A DNA stretch of 64,000 nt from Hydrogenophaga taeniospiralis (GTDB taxonomy: Bacteria > Pseudomonadota > Gammaproteobacteria > Burkholderiales > Burkholderiaceae_C): the NCBI RefSeq assembly GCF_020510445.1, contig NZ_JAHBAG010000001.1, positions 1,154,501 to 1,218,500 of the forward strand, in the 5' to 3' direction. The position numbers were made by a program, and so were the translations under genes. Below, in pieces: positions 45,882 through 55,321 of this stretch; the first letter of the stretch is position 1; every line of letters begins with the position of its first letter. Under the pieces are notes generated by a model. The model was not told the DNA's origin. It made no database searches and saw only the letters and a list, made by a program, of their open reading frames with translations.

Positions 45882-46748
45882 ATGTCTTTGTCCCCCGCCA
45901 GCCTCGACCCGGCCACCCGCTCCCCGTTGCGGTTGCTGGCCCTGGAAACCAGCACCGACACCCTGTCGGTGGCGGTGGGTCCGGGCACGCCCGAGCGGCC
46001 GGTCCGCCCGCACACCGGCCCGGGCGGCGCGCAGGCCTCGGCCACGCTGCTGCCGGTGGTGCAGACCCTGCTGGCCCAGGCAGGCTGGGCGCTGCACGAA
46101 CTCGACGCGCTGGTGTTTGGCCGCGGTCCGGGCTCGTTCACCGGCCTGCGCACGGCCTGTGCCGTGGCCCAGGGCCTGGCCTACGGCGCCCGGGGCGCGG
46201 GCCGCGCCGGTGGCATCCCGGTGCTGCCGGTGGACACGCTGCACGCCCTGGCCGAGGAAGCGCGCTGGCAGCGCGAGCAGGCCGGGCAGGCGCTGCCGGG
46301 CGTGATCGTGGCCCTGCTCGACGCCCGCATGGACGAGATGTACGTGGCGCTGTACGCCTGCGGGCCGCAGGGCCTGGCGATCGCGCCGCTGCAGCCGCCG
46401 CGCCTGTGCGCACCGGCCGAGCTGGGCGGGTACCTGCGGCAGAGCCTGCCGCCGGCGCTCTCGCTGGAGGCGGGCGACTGCCTGCTGGCCGGCAATGTGT
46501 TCGAGGCCTACGGCGCGCAGTTCAGCGATCTGCCCGGCGCACGCCAGCGCGCGCTGCCCACGGCCAGCGCCTTGCTGCGCCTGGCCCCGGCGCTGCTGGC
46601 CGCCGGACATGCCGTGGCCGCGCAGGACGCGCTGCCGCTCTACGTGCGCGACAAGGTGGCGCAGACCACGGCCGAGCGTGAGCAGCTGCGGCTGGACCAC
46701 CTGGCCCGGCTGGCCGCGCCCACACCCACCGATCCCCTGGGCGCCTGA
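45882..46748 (+). CDS. tsaB: tRNA threonylcarbamoyladenosine biosynthesis protein TsaB
   Basis: A 288-residue member of the actin/Hsp70-like ASKHA fold. Signature residues: LRLLALETSTDTLSVAV at the front, GRGPGSFTGLRTACAVAQGL near residue 85, and VALLDARMDEMYVALY in the middle. TsaB pairs with TsaD to attach threonylcarbamate to A37 of ANN-decoding tRNAs. The ATG at 45882 lies 9 bp after a GATAATG box, so the 5' untranslated part may be very short. Its TGA overlaps the next ATG (TGATG), coupling it to rimI. Confidence 0.9.
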   Translation: MSLSPASLDPATRSPLRLLALETSTDTLSVAVGPGTPERPVRPHTGPGGAQASATLLPVVQTLLAQAGWALHELDALVFGRGPGSFTGLRTACAVAQGLAYGARGAGRAGGIPVLPVDTLHALAEEARWQREQAGQALPGVIVALLDARMDEMYVALYACGPQGLAIAPLQPPRLCAPAELGGYLRQSLPPALSLEAGDCLLAGNVFEAYGAQFSDLPGARQRALPTASALLRLAPALLAAGHAVAAQDALPLYVRDKVAQTTAEREQLRLDHLARLAAPTPTDPLGA

Positions 46749-47374
46749 TGGGGGCTGGCATGGCGCAATCACCCGAACCCGGCACGACCCAGGACGCGTC
46801 CCGCGTGCCCGTGTGGACCCCGGCCGACTGGCCGCGCGCCGATGCCACCGCCGCGCGCCGCATCGCCTTCGTGCCCATGGCCGAGGCCGATCTGGACGCG
46901 GTGCACGCGGTGGAAAAGCTGGCCTACACCCACCCCTGGACGCGCAAGCACCTGGCCGACTCGCTGGCCTCGGGCTACCCGGCGGTGATGCTGCTGAGCG
47001 AGGCGCTGCCCGGCGAGACGGCCAGCCCCGGGCGCAGCGACGGCCGCGTGCTGCTGGGCTACCTCGTGGCCATGCCCGGGGTGGACGAAGTGCACCTGCT
47101 CAACATCACCGTCGCGCCGACCCACCAGCGCCAGGGCTGGGCGCGCTTCATGCTCGACGCGCTGGTGCTGTGGTCGCGCGGGCAGGGCGCGCAATGGCTC
47201 TGGCTGGAGGTGCGGCAGGGCAACGTGCCCGCGCGTGCGCTCTACGAAAGCTACGGTTTCACCCAGGTCGGCCTGCGCCGCGGCTACTACCCGGCGGGCC
47301 ATTTCCAGCGCGAAGACGCGGTGGTGATGAGCCTGAGCCTGGCGGCCCGCGGCAACGGTGGGGAGGCCCCATGA
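46748..47374 (+). CDS. rimI: Ribosomal-protein S18 alanine N-acetyltransferase (RimI)
   Basis: A 208-residue GNAT acetyltransferase with a 35-residue Pro/Ala-rich lead. Acetyl-CoA motif: LLNITVAPTHQRQGWARFML. Substrate-side motif: EVRQGNVPARALYESYGF, then RRGYYPAGHFQREDAVVMSL, all RimI hallmarks. It acetylates the N-terminus of ribosomal protein S18. It is commonly encoded next to tsaB, as here. Its stop overlaps the ATG of the downstream glycosylase gene by 4 bp, giving a three-gene operon. Confidence 0.9.
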   Translation: MGAGMAQSPEPGTTQDASRVPVWTPADWPRADATAARRIAFVPMAEADLDAVHAVEKLAYTHPWTRKHLADSLASGYPAVMLLSEALPGETASPGRSDGRVLLGYLVAMPGVDEVHLLNITVAPTHQRQGWARFMLDALVLWSRGQGAQWLWLEVRQGNVPARALYESYGFTQVGLRRGYYPAGHFQREDAVVMSLSLAARGNGGEAP

Positions 47375-48264
47375 CGGACACCTCGTTCGTGCCCCAGCTC
47401 GACGCGCGCCAGCGCGCCATGCTGGCCGAGATGGGCGTGCGTGTCTGGGCCCCCAAACCCCCGCCCGCGGTGACCGCCGAGCCGCCGGCGGTGGCGCCAC
47501 CCGTGGCCGCTCCGGCCCGGGCCGCCGCGCCCGCGACCCCGCCGCCCACCGCCGCCGCACCCGTGGCGGCGCCCGCCGCCAGCCGCGCGCCGGCAACGCC
47601 CGCGGCCCGGCCGGTGCCGGCACCCGCTGCCGCGCCGCTCGCCGCCGCCGCGCCCCTGGGCCCCCGGCCGGCCGGGATCGACACCATGGACTGGCCGGCG
47701 CTGCAGGCCGCCGTGGCCGGCTGCGAAGCCTGCGGCCTGTGCCGCAGCCGCAAGAACACTGTGTTCGGCGTGGGCGACACCCAGGCCGACTGGATGGTGA
47801 TCGGCGAAGCGCCGGGCGAAAACGAAGACCTGCAGGGCGAGCCCTTCGTGGGCGCGGCCGGCCAGCTGCTCGACAACATGCTGCGCGCCGTGGGCCGCAG
47901 CCGCAGCGGGTCGGGGCAACAGGCGGCCTACATCGCCAATGTGCTCAAGTGCCGCCCGCCGGCCAACCGCAACCCGCAGCCGCAGGAAGTGGCGCAGTGC
48001 GAGCCCTACCTGGCGCGCCAGGTGGCGCTGGTCCAGCCCAAGGTCATCATCGCCATGGGCCGTTTCGCGGTGCAGTCGCTGCTGCAGACCAGCGAGCCCA
48101 TCGGCCGCCTGCGTGGTCAGGTGCACCGTTACCAGGGCGTGCCGGTGATCGTCACCTACCACCCGGCCTACCTGCTGCGCACCCCCGGCGACAAGGGCAA
48201 GGCCTGGGCCGACCTGTGCCTGGCGATGGAGACCGTCGCCGCCGAGTCCGGCGGGCAGCCCTGA
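47371..48264 (+). CDS. Family 4 uracil-DNA glycosylase (Fe-S)
   Basis: A 297-residue protein. Residues about 30-100 are a Pro/Ala-rich linker of low complexity. The catalytic part carries two cluster cysteines in GCEACGLCRSRKNTVFG, the family-4 motif GEAPGENEDLQGEPFVG, NVLKCRPPANRNP with a third Cys, VAQCEPYL with the fourth, and the HPAYLLRTPGDKGKAW end. It removes uracil from DNA. Such enzymes, fused to a variable N-terminal tail, are usual in Burkholderiales. The tail may bind partners; it has no recognisable fold. Confidence 0.91.
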   Translation: MTDTSFVPQLDARQRAMLAEMGVRVWAPKPPPAVTAEPPAVAPPVAAPARAAAPATPPPTAAAPVAAPAASRAPATPAARPVPAPAAAPLAAAAPLGPRPAGIDTMDWPALQAAVAGCEACGLCRSRKNTVFGVGDTQADWMVIGEAPGENEDLQGEPFVGAAGQLLDNMLRAVGRSRSGSGQQAAYIANVLKCRPPANRNPQPQEVAQCEPYLARQVALVQPKVIIAMGRFAVQSLLQTSEPIGRLRGQVHRYQGVPVIVTYHPAYLLRTPGDKGKAWADLCLAMETVAAESGGQP

Positions 48265-48339
48265 GCGGCAGGGTTCGCCGCGGCATTGCAAGCGCTGGCA
48301 GGGTGCCGACCCGACGGGTGCTGGCAGGCGTGACACTTA

Positions 48340-48361
48340 AAAACGCGGCTTTTCGCGTTTT
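48340..48361 (+). terminator. Hairpin with T tail after the glycosylase gene
   Basis: AAAACGCG-GCTTTT-CGCGTTTT: perfect 8-bp arms, 76 bp after the stop. The A-run/T-run layout would work in both directions. It ends 14 bp before the next ATG, so it may also shape that gene's leader. Confidence 0.5.
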
Positions 48362-48375
48362 CCGGTCATTCCACC

Positions 48376-49281
48376 ATGCACACATCGCCCTTGTCCTCCC
48401 CGGGGCCGAGCCCCCGGATGTCCCGTGGGTCAGCCCACCTCCCCACCCTTGAATCCACCCCGCCCGCCCGCCGAGACGAACCGCTGGACCTGGCCAGCGC
48501 CTTTCTGGCCTGCCTGCGACCCGAGATCGCGCGCACCGAGCCCCAGCGGCGCGAGGTCCACCGGCTGCGCCACCAGGTGTATTGCGAGGAACTGCGGTTC
48601 GAGCCCCTGCGGCCCGACGGGCAGGAGACCGATCCGTTCGACCCGCAGTCGGTCCATGGCATGGTGCGTCACCGGCGCTCCGGCGTGCTCGCCGGCACCG
48701 TGCGCCTCGTGGGCAAGCGCCATGCCGGCGAGCAGTTGCCGATGGAGGCGCATTGCGCCCCCGGGCTCACGCACGAGAGCCTGCTGCCGCGCCATTTCCC
48801 GCCCCACGAGGTCTGCGAAGTCTCGCGGCTGGCCGTGCCGGCCCGCTTTCGCCAACCGCGCGTCGAGCCGGCCGAAGGCGCCAGCGCCATCGGGCACATG
48901 GGTTTTTCGGCCGAGGAACTGCGCACCTTTCCCTACATCGCGGTCGGCCTGTATCTGTCGGCCATCGCCATGGCCCGCCACACCGGCCGCTTCCACATGT
49001 ACGCGGTGATGGAGCCGCGCCTGGCGCGCGGGATGGGTTTCGCGGGCATCCGCTTCGAGCGCCTGGGCCCGGTCATCGAATACCACGGTCAGCGCGCGGC
49101 CTACCACCTCGACAGCCGCATCGCCCCGGAACGCCTCGCGCCCCCGTACCAGGACCTGCTGCAGCGCATCGATGCCCGGCTGTTCCCGGCCGTGGCCGCC
49201 CGCGAGGATGTGCCCGGGCTCTGGCCGTTCAGGGTCCCACCGTCCGCTGGGGCCACAGCACCGTCGCAATCGCCACCATGA
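48376..49281 (+). CDS. PEP-CTERM/exosortase-system-associated acyltransferase (FeeM/autoinducer-synthase-like GNAT)
   Basis: A 301-residue protein. After a disordered lead (about 40 residues) comes the GNAT core of N-acyl amino-acid synthases: RREVHRLRHQVYCEELRFEP, HGMVRHRRSGVLAGTVRLV, EVSRLAVPARFR, and YIAVGLYLSAIAMARHTGRF. Related proteins near exosortase genes are thought to transfer acyl groups from ACP. No exosortase, PEP-CTERM protein or exopolysaccharide gene lies in this window, so it is isolated here. The 3' end overlaps the convergent EamA gene by 53 bp. A later ATG at 48418 may be the true start. Confidence 0.8.
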   Translation: MHTSPLSSPGPSPRMSRGSAHLPTLESTPPARRDEPLDLASAFLACLRPEIARTEPQRREVHRLRHQVYCEELRFEPLRPDGQETDPFDPQSVHGMVRHRRSGVLAGTVRLVGKRHAGEQLPMEAHCAPGLTHESLLPRHFPPHEVCEVSRLAVPARFRQPRVEPAEGASAIGHMGFSAEELRTFPYIAVGLYLSAIAMARHTGRFHMYAVMEPRLARGMGFAGIRFERLGPVIEYHGQRAAYHLDSRIAPERLAPPYQDLLQRIDARLFPAVAAREDVPGLWPFRVPPSAGATAPSQSPP

Positions 49282-50116
49282 CCAGCGCCACGGCGGCCCA
49301 GTCCTGCCAGTGCAGCACCTCGCCCAGCCACCAGGCGCCGCTGAACACGCCCAGCACCGGGATGAACATGACCGACAGCGAGGAGGCGATCGGGGGCAGG
49401 TCGCGCGCCAGCATCAGCCAGGCCACCTGGGCAAACGCGAACACACCGACGGCGTTGTAGACGATGGCGCCCCACACCGGCAGCGTGGGCCAGGCCCAGG
49501 CGTCGCGCTCGAACAGCAGCGCCAGCAGGCTCATCCACAGCGTGGTGAACACGGTCATCCAGAAACAGATCGCCAGCGTGGGGTGCGGGATGCGGGTGCG
49601 CCGCATCAGCTGCGTGCCCAGCGCCCAGGTGGCCGCGGCCACCAGCATCATGGCCACGCCCAGCGGCTTGCCCGAGAGCGTGCTCAGCTCGTGCCAGAGC
49701 AGCAGCACCACGCCCAGCGCCGCGGCCGCCACGCCGCCCCAGGCCCGGTGGGGCAGGCGCTGGCCGAACCAGGCCGCGCCGATCAGCGCCGAAAACACCG
49801 GCATGGTGTAGCCCAGGATCGCCGCCCGCCCGCTCGACAGCGTCTGGATCGCCAGGATCGCCAGCGTGTGCCAGAAGAACATGTTGAACACGGTGAGCCA
49901 GCCCAGCTCACGCCAGTGTTCGCGCCCGATCACGAACGGCACCCGCCGCGCCACCAGGAACAGCGCCAACACCGGCAGGCCCAGCCACATGCACAGCGAG
50001 CGAAAGCTCAGCGCGGGAAAACCCGTCACGCCGAACTTCATGATCGGCCAGTTGATGCCCCAGACCAGGGTGAGCAGGGCGAGAATGGCCAGTTGCCGGC
50101 GTGAGAGGGCTTGCAT
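49229..50116 (-). CDS. EamA/DMT-superfamily transporter
   Basis: A 295-residue inner-membrane protein with ten helices in two EamA repeats. The first opens [20 protein letters not shown] with the typical W-G-x-N-W motif; the second starts near residue 150 ([15 protein letters not shown]) and ends [19 protein letters not shown]. The superfamily exports or imports small metabolites; substrate not predictable. The start is the ATG at 50116. The C-terminal coding end overlaps the acyltransferase gene on the opposite strand by 53 bp. Confidence 0.88.
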   Translation of the reverse strand: MQALSRRQLAILALLTLVWGINWPIMKFGVTGFPALSFRSLCMWLGLPVLALFLVARRVPFVIGREHWRELGWLTVFNMFFWHTLAILAIQTLSSGRAAILGYTMPVFSALIGAAWFGQRLPHRAWGGVAAAALGVVLLLWHELSTLSGKPLGVAMMLVAAATWALGTQLMRRTRIPHPTLAICFWMTVFTTLWMSLLALLFERDAWAWPTLPVWGAIVYNAVGVFAFAQVAWLMLARDLPPIASSLSVMFIPVLGVFSGAWWLGEVLHWQDWAAVALVMVAIATVLWPQRTVGP

Positions 50117-50149
50117 GGGGCGTGATCTTAGGCGGAGGGGCCTTTGTAG

Positions 50150-50247
50150 GCGGAGCGTGGGGGCGAGCGAGCCGGTGCCGGGCCGCCCCAAGCCGGGTCA
50201 GCCCCCTCGGGGGGCAGCGACCCGCGCAGCGGCGGAGCGTGGGGGCC
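50150..50247. repeat. Dispersed GC-rich repeat (long form) upstream of pyrF
   Basis: The longest copy. GGCGGAGCGTGGGGGC occurs at both ends (50150 and 50231), enclosing GCCGGGCCGCCCCAAGCC and GCCCCCTCGGGGGGCAGCG. The inner parts are the ones found inside the sulfatase and YdjM-like genes. Confidence 0.7.
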
Positions 50248-50268
50248 AGTCTCCTAAAATCAGTGCCC

Positions 50269-51108
50269 ATGACCTTCCTCGACATGCTCGGCGCGGCAGA
50301 GCGCCAGAACCAGTCCCTGCTCTGCGTTGGCCTGGACCCGGACCCGGCCAGGTTCCCCGCCGGCATGAAGGGCGACGCCAGCCGCATCTACGACTTCTGC
50401 GCCGCCATCGTCGAGGCCACGGCCGACACCGCGATCGCCTTCAAGCCGCAGATCGCCTACTTCGCCGCCCACCGCGCCGAGGACCAGCTTGAACGCCTGA
50501 TGGCGCACATGAAGCGCATCGCGCCCCAGGTGCCGGTGATCCTGGACGCCAAGCGCGGCGACATCGGCAGCACGGCCGAGCAGTACGCCATCGAGGCCTT
50601 CGAGCGCTACGGCGCCGACGCGGTCACGCTCTCGCCCTTCATGGGCTTCGACTCGGTGCAGCCCTACCTGAAGTACCACGGCAAGGGCGCCTTCCTGCTC
50701 TGCCGCACCTCCAACCCCGGTGGCGACGACCTGCAGAACCAGCGCCTGGCGTCGGTGGACGGCCAGCCGCGGCTGTACGAACACATCGCGCGCCTGGCCC
50801 AGGGGCCGTGGAACCTCAACGGCCAGCTCGGCCTGGTGGTGGGCGCCACCTATCCCGAAGAAATCGAGCGCGTGCGCGAACTCGCGCCCACGCTGCCGCT
50901 GCTGATCCCCGGCGTGGGCGCGCAGGGCGGCGACGCCGTGGCCACCATCCGCGCCGGTTATCGCCGGCAGGGCGACGCGACCACCGGCCCGGTCATCGTC
51001 AACAGCTCGCGCGCCATTCTCTACGCCTCCAGCGGTGACGACTTCGCCGCCGCCGCGCGCACCGAAGCCCTGCGCACGCGCGAGGTGCTGAACGCCGCCC
51101 AGGGCTGA
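50269..51108 (+). CDS. pyrF: Orotidine 5'-phosphate decarboxylase (class II)
   Basis: A 279-residue class II OMP decarboxylase, the bacterial type that is longer than E. coli PyrF. The catalytic motif is [20 protein letters not shown]. Also [14 protein letters not shown] at the front, [16 protein letters not shown] and the phosphate-binding [10 protein letters not shown]. It makes UMP from OMP. A TAAAAT box 11 bp before the ATG suggests a very short leader. Its stop is followed within 21 bp by a fragment of an immunity gene. Confidence 0.94.
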   Translation: MTFLDMLGAAERQNQSLLCVGLDPDPARFPAGMKGDASRIYDFCAAIVEATADTAIAFKPQIAYFAAHRAEDQLERLMAHMKRIAPQVPVILDAKRGDIGSTAEQYAIEAFERYGADAVTLSPFMGFDSVQPYLKYHGKGAFLLCRTSNPGGDDLQNQRLASVDGQPRLYEHIARLAQGPWNLNGQLGLVVGATYPEEIERVRELAPTLPLLIPGVGAQGGDAVATIRAGYRRQGDATTGPVIVNSSRAILYASSGDDFAAAARTEALRTREVLNAAQG

Positions 51109-51128
51109 GCCGCTGAGCCGGGGGCGGC

Positions 51129-51213
51129 CTGCGCCCCATGATCGAAGACGCCAAGGCGGGGGCGGATTCTGGTGCCGATTCCAGACAGATTCGACCTGCC
51201 TTTTCGCTGGGCC
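51129..51213 (+). pseudogene. Fragment of an effector-immunity gene (like 56931-57287)
   Basis: CCCATGATCGAAGACGCCAA and about 65 following bases match 57050-57125, inside the intact immunity gene, at about four of five positions, ending at TTTCGCTGGGC in both. Neither the start of that gene nor its end is present, and small indels break the frame. The homology stops 1 bp before the xdhC stop codon on the other strand. It is a relic of the effector locus that now resumes at 55997. Confidence 0.7.
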
Positions 51214-51214
51214 G

Positions 51215-52273
51215 TCAGGTCGGCCCCGTTGAAGCATGGCCAGTGAGTGCATTTTTGGCGCTGGCCACATCCATGTCGCGGGAAAGTGGTACGCCGTTTT
51301 TTACCGCCAGCACCTCCGCCATGATGCTCACGGCAATCTCCGGTGGCGTCTTGCTGCCGATGTAGATGCCAATGGGGCCGCGCAGCCGCGCCAGACTTTG
51401 CGGAGTTTGTTCGAAGTGTTCGATCAAGCGCGTGTGGCGGGCCTCGTTGTTGCGCCGCGAGCCGATGGCCCCCACGTAGAAGGCCTCGGTGTCCAGCGCC
51501 TCCAGCAGAGCAAGGTCGTCGAGCTTCGGGTCGTGCGTGAGTGCGATCAGGCAGCTGCGGCGGTCGAACTTGAAGTCGCGCACCACGTCGTCCGGCATTC
51601 CGGTCAGCAGGCTGACGCCAGGCACCGACCAGGAAGCGCGGTACTCCTCGCGCGGGTCGCATACGGTGACCTTGAAGCCACTGAAGAGTGCCATTGTGGC
51701 GAGGTATTCGGTGAGTTGGCCTGCGCCGATCAGCAGCATGCGGTACTCGGGGCCGAAAGTGTTGAAAAGCACTTTGCCATCGTCAACCAGTGGCAAGGGC
51801 GAGGTGACCGCACGCAACTCCACCCGGCCGCTGACCATCTCCATGCACCGCTGGACCATGTGGCCATCGGTCAGAGATTGCACCAGCCCCAGCAGAGATG
51901 CCGGATCGGGGTTGTACTCCAGCACCAGTTCCAGCGTGCCGCCACACGGCAGACCGAAGCGGTGGGCTTCATCGGCGCTCACGCCGTACTTGACCCGCTG
52001 TGGCTTGCTGTCCGGAATCTCGTGCGTGATGCCCGTCTCGCTCGTGCTGGCTTCGACCTGCTGGCCTCGGCTGTAGCGGTAAATCAGATCGTCTTCAATG
52101 CAGCCGCCCGAGACCGAGCCCACCAACAAGCCACTCTCGCACAGCGCCATGATGGACCCGACCGGGCGCGGGGACGAACCCCAGGTGCGTACCACCGTGG
52201 CAAGCAGGGCGCGCTGCCCTTGGGCACGCCAGCCATGCAGCGTGCGAAGGACGGTGACGTCGAGGTTTTCCAT
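51215..52273 (-). CDS. XdhC-family molybdenum-cofactor insertion chaperone
   Basis: A 352-residue protein of the XdhC/CoxI family. The N-terminal XdhC domain has VVRTWGSSPRPVGSIMAL and GLLVGSVSGGCIEDDLI; the Rossmann-like C-terminal domain has LLIGAGQLTEYLATMALFSG and FYVGAIGSRRNNEARHTRL. Such proteins bind, sulfurate and insert the Mo cofactor into xanthine-oxidase-family enzymes. It is third in the run beta subunit - alpha subunit - XdhC, 103 bp after the alpha gene. Its last codons abut a relic of another locus. Confidence 0.9.
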   Translation of the reverse strand: MENLDVTVLRTLHGWRAQGQRALLATVVRTWGSSPRPVGSIMALCESGLLVGSVSGGCIEDDLIYRYSRGQQVEASTSETGITHEIPDSKPQRVKYGVSADEAHRFGLPCGGTLELVLEYNPDPASLLGLVQSLTDGHMVQRCMEMVSGRVELRAVTSPLPLVDDGKVLFNTFGPEYRMLLIGAGQLTEYLATMALFSGFKVTVCDPREEYRASWSVPGVSLLTGMPDDVVRDFKFDRRSCLIALTHDPKLDDLALLEALDTEAFYVGAIGSRRNNEARHTRLIEHFEQTPQSLARLRGPIGIYIGSKTPPEIAVSIMAEVLAVKNGVPLSRDMDVASAKNALTGHASTGPT

Positions 52274-52376
52274 GTCGCATTCCGTTGGATGGCCGCAGCA
52301 CCGAGCCGGTTTGATCGTGGCGTCGCTTGTCCTGCGATGGTGTTCCGTCGTCGAGTGTCGGCTTCCGACGGTCAGC

Positions 52377-52838
52377 TCAGGCGGCCGCCCGCATCTCCGC
52401 GGCTTTGTGGATGGCCGCGCGGATGCGCGGGTAGGTGCCGCAGCGGCAGATGTTGCCGGCCATGGCCGCGTCGATGTCCGCGTCGGTCGGCTTGGGGTTT
52501 TGCTTCAGCAACGCAGCAGCAGCCATCAGCTGCCCGCTCTGGCAGTAGCCGCACTGCACCACATCGACATCGACCCACGCAGCCTTCAGCACGGCCACCT
52601 GCGGCCCGGACAGCCCTTCGATCGTGGTCACCTCGCGCGGGCCGACGGCCGAGATCGGCGTGACGCAGGATCGCGTCGGCTCGCCGTCGACGTGCACCGT
52701 GCACGCGCCGCACAGCGCCATGCCGCAACCGAACTTGGTACCGGTCAGCTGCAGCTCGCCACGCAACACCCACAGCAGGGGTGTGTCGGGCTCGGCCTGC
52801 ACTTCAACGGGTTTGCGATTGATCGTCAACGTGGTCAT
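52377..52838 (-). CDS. [2Fe-2S] subunit of a xanthine-oxidase-family hydroxylase (IorA-like)
   Basis: A 153-residue small subunit with both clusters. The plant-type ferredoxin site is [20 protein letters not shown]; the second helical site uses [16 protein letters not shown] and [15 protein letters not shown]. Length and motifs match the alpha subunit of isoquinoline 1-oxidoreductase and related aldehyde oxidoreductases. It relays electrons from the Mo site of the large subunit encoded 14 bp upstream. There is no FAD-subunit gene, so electrons probably go to a cytochrome or quinone. No Tat signal is seen on this subunit. Confidence 0.9.
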   Translation of the reverse strand: MTTLTINRKPVEVQAEPDTPLLWVLRGELQLTGTKFGCGMALCGACTVHVDGEPTRSCVTPISAVGPREVTTIEGLSGPQVAVLKAAWVDVDVVQCGYCQSGQLMAAAALLKQNPKPTDADIDAAMAGNICRCGTYPRIRAAIHKAAEMRAAA

Positions 52839-52852
52839 CGGGCTTCTCCGGG

Positions 52853-55132
52853 TCAGGTCAGTTTCAGCGGCAGGCTGCGCAGCCGCTGGCCAGTGATGGT
52901 GAACAGGGCATTCGCCACCGCCGGGGCAATCGGCGGCGTGCCGGGTTCGCCGACCCCTTCGGGGTTCTCGTTGCTGGCGATGATCTCTGTCTCGATCACC
53001 GGGCATTCGTCGAACCGCAGCACCGGGTTGTTGTGGAAGTTGGTCTGCTGGACCTGGCCCTTCTCGATGCGCACTTCGTCGTTCAGCGCGGCCGACAAGC
53101 CGTAGACGATGCCACTTTCCATCTGCTGGCGGACCAGGTTCGGGTTGATGGCGATGCCGCAGTCGATCACGCAGACGACGCGGTGGACGCGAATGCGCTT
53201 GTCGGTGGACACCGACACTTCGGCCACCTGCGCCACGATGGAGCCGAAAGACTGGTGCAAGGCCACGCCACGGGCACGCTTGCTGCCGTCGGCCGCTGCA
53301 GGCAAGGGCTTGTCCCAGCCGGACAACTCGGCGGCGCGCTTCAGCACCTTCAGGTGCCTGGGGTGTTTCGCCAGGAGCGCGGCGCGCAAGGCCACCGGGT
53401 CGCGCCCGGCGGCATGGGCCACTTCGTCGAGGAAGCTTTCCTTGAAGAACGCGTGGTGCGAATGCCCGACCGAACGCCAGAAGCCCACGGGAATGGGCAG
53501 TTCGAACACCTCGTGGCCAATGCGCGCGGCGGGCCATTCGTAGGGCTGGTCGAAGGCGCCTTCCGAGGTGGTTCGGTCGGGTAGCGCGCTGCCCACGCCG
53601 ATCATGCGCTCGATGATCTGCGGCATGATGGCCTGGCCGGCCGACGTGTTCACCCAGCCCAGCAGCTGGCCCGACGCATCGAGGCCGGCCTGGAAACGCG
53701 CTACGCAAGCCGGGCGGTAGAAGTCGTGCGTCATGTCCTGCTCGCGCGACCAGATGGTCTGCACCGGCGCGCCACCGGCCTCGCGGGCGATGGCCGCGGC
53801 CTGCGCGACCACGTCGACTTCGCAGCGCCGGCCGAAGCCACCGCCGAGCAACTGCATCTGCACGTCGACCTGTTCGGGCGCGAGGCCCAGCACCTTGGCC
53901 ACCGCGTGGCGTGCCATGTCAGGTACCTGCGTGGCCGCCCACACGGTGGCACGGCCGTCCTTGAACTGCACGGTGCAGTTCATCGGCTCCATGGTTGCGT
54001 GGGCCAGGTACGGCGCGCGGTATTCGGCCTTGATCGTCTTCGCGGCGCTCTTCAGCGCGGCATCGACGTCACCATGCTGGTAGAAGCTGAAGCCATCGTC
54101 CGTGTCCAGCGATTGCGCCAGCCGCCGATAGATCACGTCGGTGGACAACTGGGCGGTCGCGCCATGGTCCCATTCGATGCGCACCGCCTTGACGGCGCGC
54201 ATCGCGTGGTACGGCGTGTCGGCAATCACCGCGACGCCGCCGGTGCTGCCGTAGAGGCCAGGCACCGCGAGCACCTTCTTCACGCCGGGCAGCTTCTGCG
54301 CGTCGGCGGCATCGAAGCTGGCGACGTGGCCGCCGAGCGTCGGACACATCTCGATGCTGGCGTACTGCATGCCGGGCGGCAGCACGTCGATGCCGAAGCG
54401 CGCGCTGCCGTCCATCTTGGACGCCGCCTCCAGGCGCTTGCGCGGCTGGCCGATCAGCTTGAAGGTCTTGGGGTCCTTCAGCACCACCGATTCAGGCAAG
54501 GGCTGGCTCGCGGCGGCGGCCGCCAGCTCGCCGAACGAAGCGCTCTTGCCCGACGGGTGCAGCACGCGGCCCGCCTCGGCACGGCACTCGCCGGCCGGCA
54601 CCTGCCACTGCCCGGCCGCAGCGGCCACCAGCATCGCGCGCGCCGACGCCCCGGCCTGGCGCATCGGCAGCCACAGGTCCCGCATGCTGGAGGACGCGCC
54701 GGTGAGCATCAGGCCGAACTCGCGCATCGCCTTGCCGGTGACTCGCCCGGCGATGGCCTTCATCGTGCCGTGGTCATCGGGGTGGAAGGGCAGGCTTTCG
54801 ATCATCCCGGCAATGTTCTGGTAGATCTTGTCGATCGGCGCGCGTTCGACGCGGACCTGCGCCCAGTCGGCGTCCAGCTCCTCGGCCAGCACCATCGCCA
54901 GGCCGGTGTAGATGCCCTGGCCCATCTCGGCCTTGCACATCACGATGCCGACCGTGTTGTCTGCGCCGATCTTGACCCAGCCGTTCAGCGCCGACTGGCC
55001 CGGGCCGACCGGCAGCGGATCGGACGTGACCAGGCGCGGCTTGGGCGGCAACGCCGTCCAGCCCACCATCAGGGCGCCGAGCGCTCCGGCCACCCCAGCA
55101 CCGCTGAGTAGGACTGTTCTGCGGGTTACCAT
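52853..55132 (-). CDS. Molybdopterin-binding subunit of an isoquinoline 1-oxidoreductase-like hydroxylase (IorB-like)
   Basis: A 759-residue large subunit. It opens [20 protein letters not shown], a twin-arginine-like hydrophobic leader that may export or anchor the complex. Mo-cofactor sites are [28 protein letters not shown] and the C-terminal active-site Glu in [19 protein letters not shown]. Family members hydroxylate N-heterocycles or oxidise aldehydes; the exact substrate is not readable. It is the first gene of the operon, ahead of the Fe-S subunit and XdhC, the reverse of the common iorA-iorB order. The ATG at 55132 follows CAGGAGAG. A divergent TetR and a 42-bp palindrome lie upstream. 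Confidence 0.88.
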   Translation of the reverse strand: MVTRRTVLLSGAGVAGALGALMVGWTALPPKPRLVTSDPLPVGPGQSALNGWVKIGADNTVGIVMCKAEMGQGIYTGLAMVLAEELDADWAQVRVERAPIDKIYQNIAGMIESLPFHPDDHGTMKAIAGRVTGKAMREFGLMLTGASSSMRDLWLPMRQAGASARAMLVAAAAGQWQVPAGECRAEAGRVLHPSGKSASFGELAAAAASQPLPESVVLKDPKTFKLIGQPRKRLEAASKMDGSARFGIDVLPPGMQYASIEMCPTLGGHVASFDAADAQKLPGVKKVLAVPGLYGSTGGVAVIADTPYHAMRAVKAVRIEWDHGATAQLSTDVIYRRLAQSLDTDDGFSFYQHGDVDAALKSAAKTIKAEYRAPYLAHATMEPMNCTVQFKDGRATVWAATQVPDMARHAVAKVLGLAPEQVDVQMQLLGGGFGRRCEVDVVAQAAAIAREAGGAPVQTIWSREQDMTHDFYRPACVARFQAGLDASGQLLGWVNTSAGQAIMPQIIERMIGVGSALPDRTTSEGAFDQPYEWPAARIGHEVFELPIPVGFWRSVGHSHHAFFKESFLDEVAHAAGRDPVALRAALLAKHPRHLKVLKRAAELSGWDKPLPAAADGSKRARGVALHQSFGSIVAQVAEVSVSTDKRIRVHRVVCVIDCGIAINPNLVRQQMESGIVYGLSAALNDEVRIEKGQVQQTNFHNNPVLRFDECPVIETEIIASNENPEGVGEPGTPPIAPAVANALFTITGQRLRSLPLKLT

Positions 55133-55249
55133 GATCACTCTCCTGTTGCGCGGCGTGCGCACGTTCTTCGTCAGTGGGATGCAGTGGAACTCTTTCAGCC
55201 AATCGCAAGCTGGATGCCGTGTCGAATTGCTTGCCGTGCTGGCGCCATT

Positions 55250-55291
55250 AAGAGACCGATAGTCTGCAATATAGCAGACTATCGGTCTCTT
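55250..55291. promoter_or_regulatory. 42-bp perfect palindrome, operator between the hydroxylase operon and tetR
   Basis: Two exact 18-bp arms (55250-55267 and 55274-55291, beginning AAGAGACCGATAGTCTGC) around AATATA. It sits in the 189-bp gap between the divergent iorB-like gene and tetR, 31 bp before the tetR ATG. Arms this long could hold two TetR dimers and cover both promoters. Confidence 0.75.
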
Positions 55292-55321
55292 GAGGAGATC
55301 AACGTTCCCTGACACATCCTT

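Noticed and set aside
42941..46153. A 1070-codon open frame on the minus strand over tsaC, dacB and tsaB
   Set aside because: Arg/Ala/Gly-rich shadow. The real genes on other frames have complete catalytic motifs.
47460..47670. Pro/Ala-rich stretch of the glycosylase as a repeat insertion
   Set aside because: Codons do not resemble the dispersed repeat, and such low-complexity tails are usual in this family in Burkholderiales.
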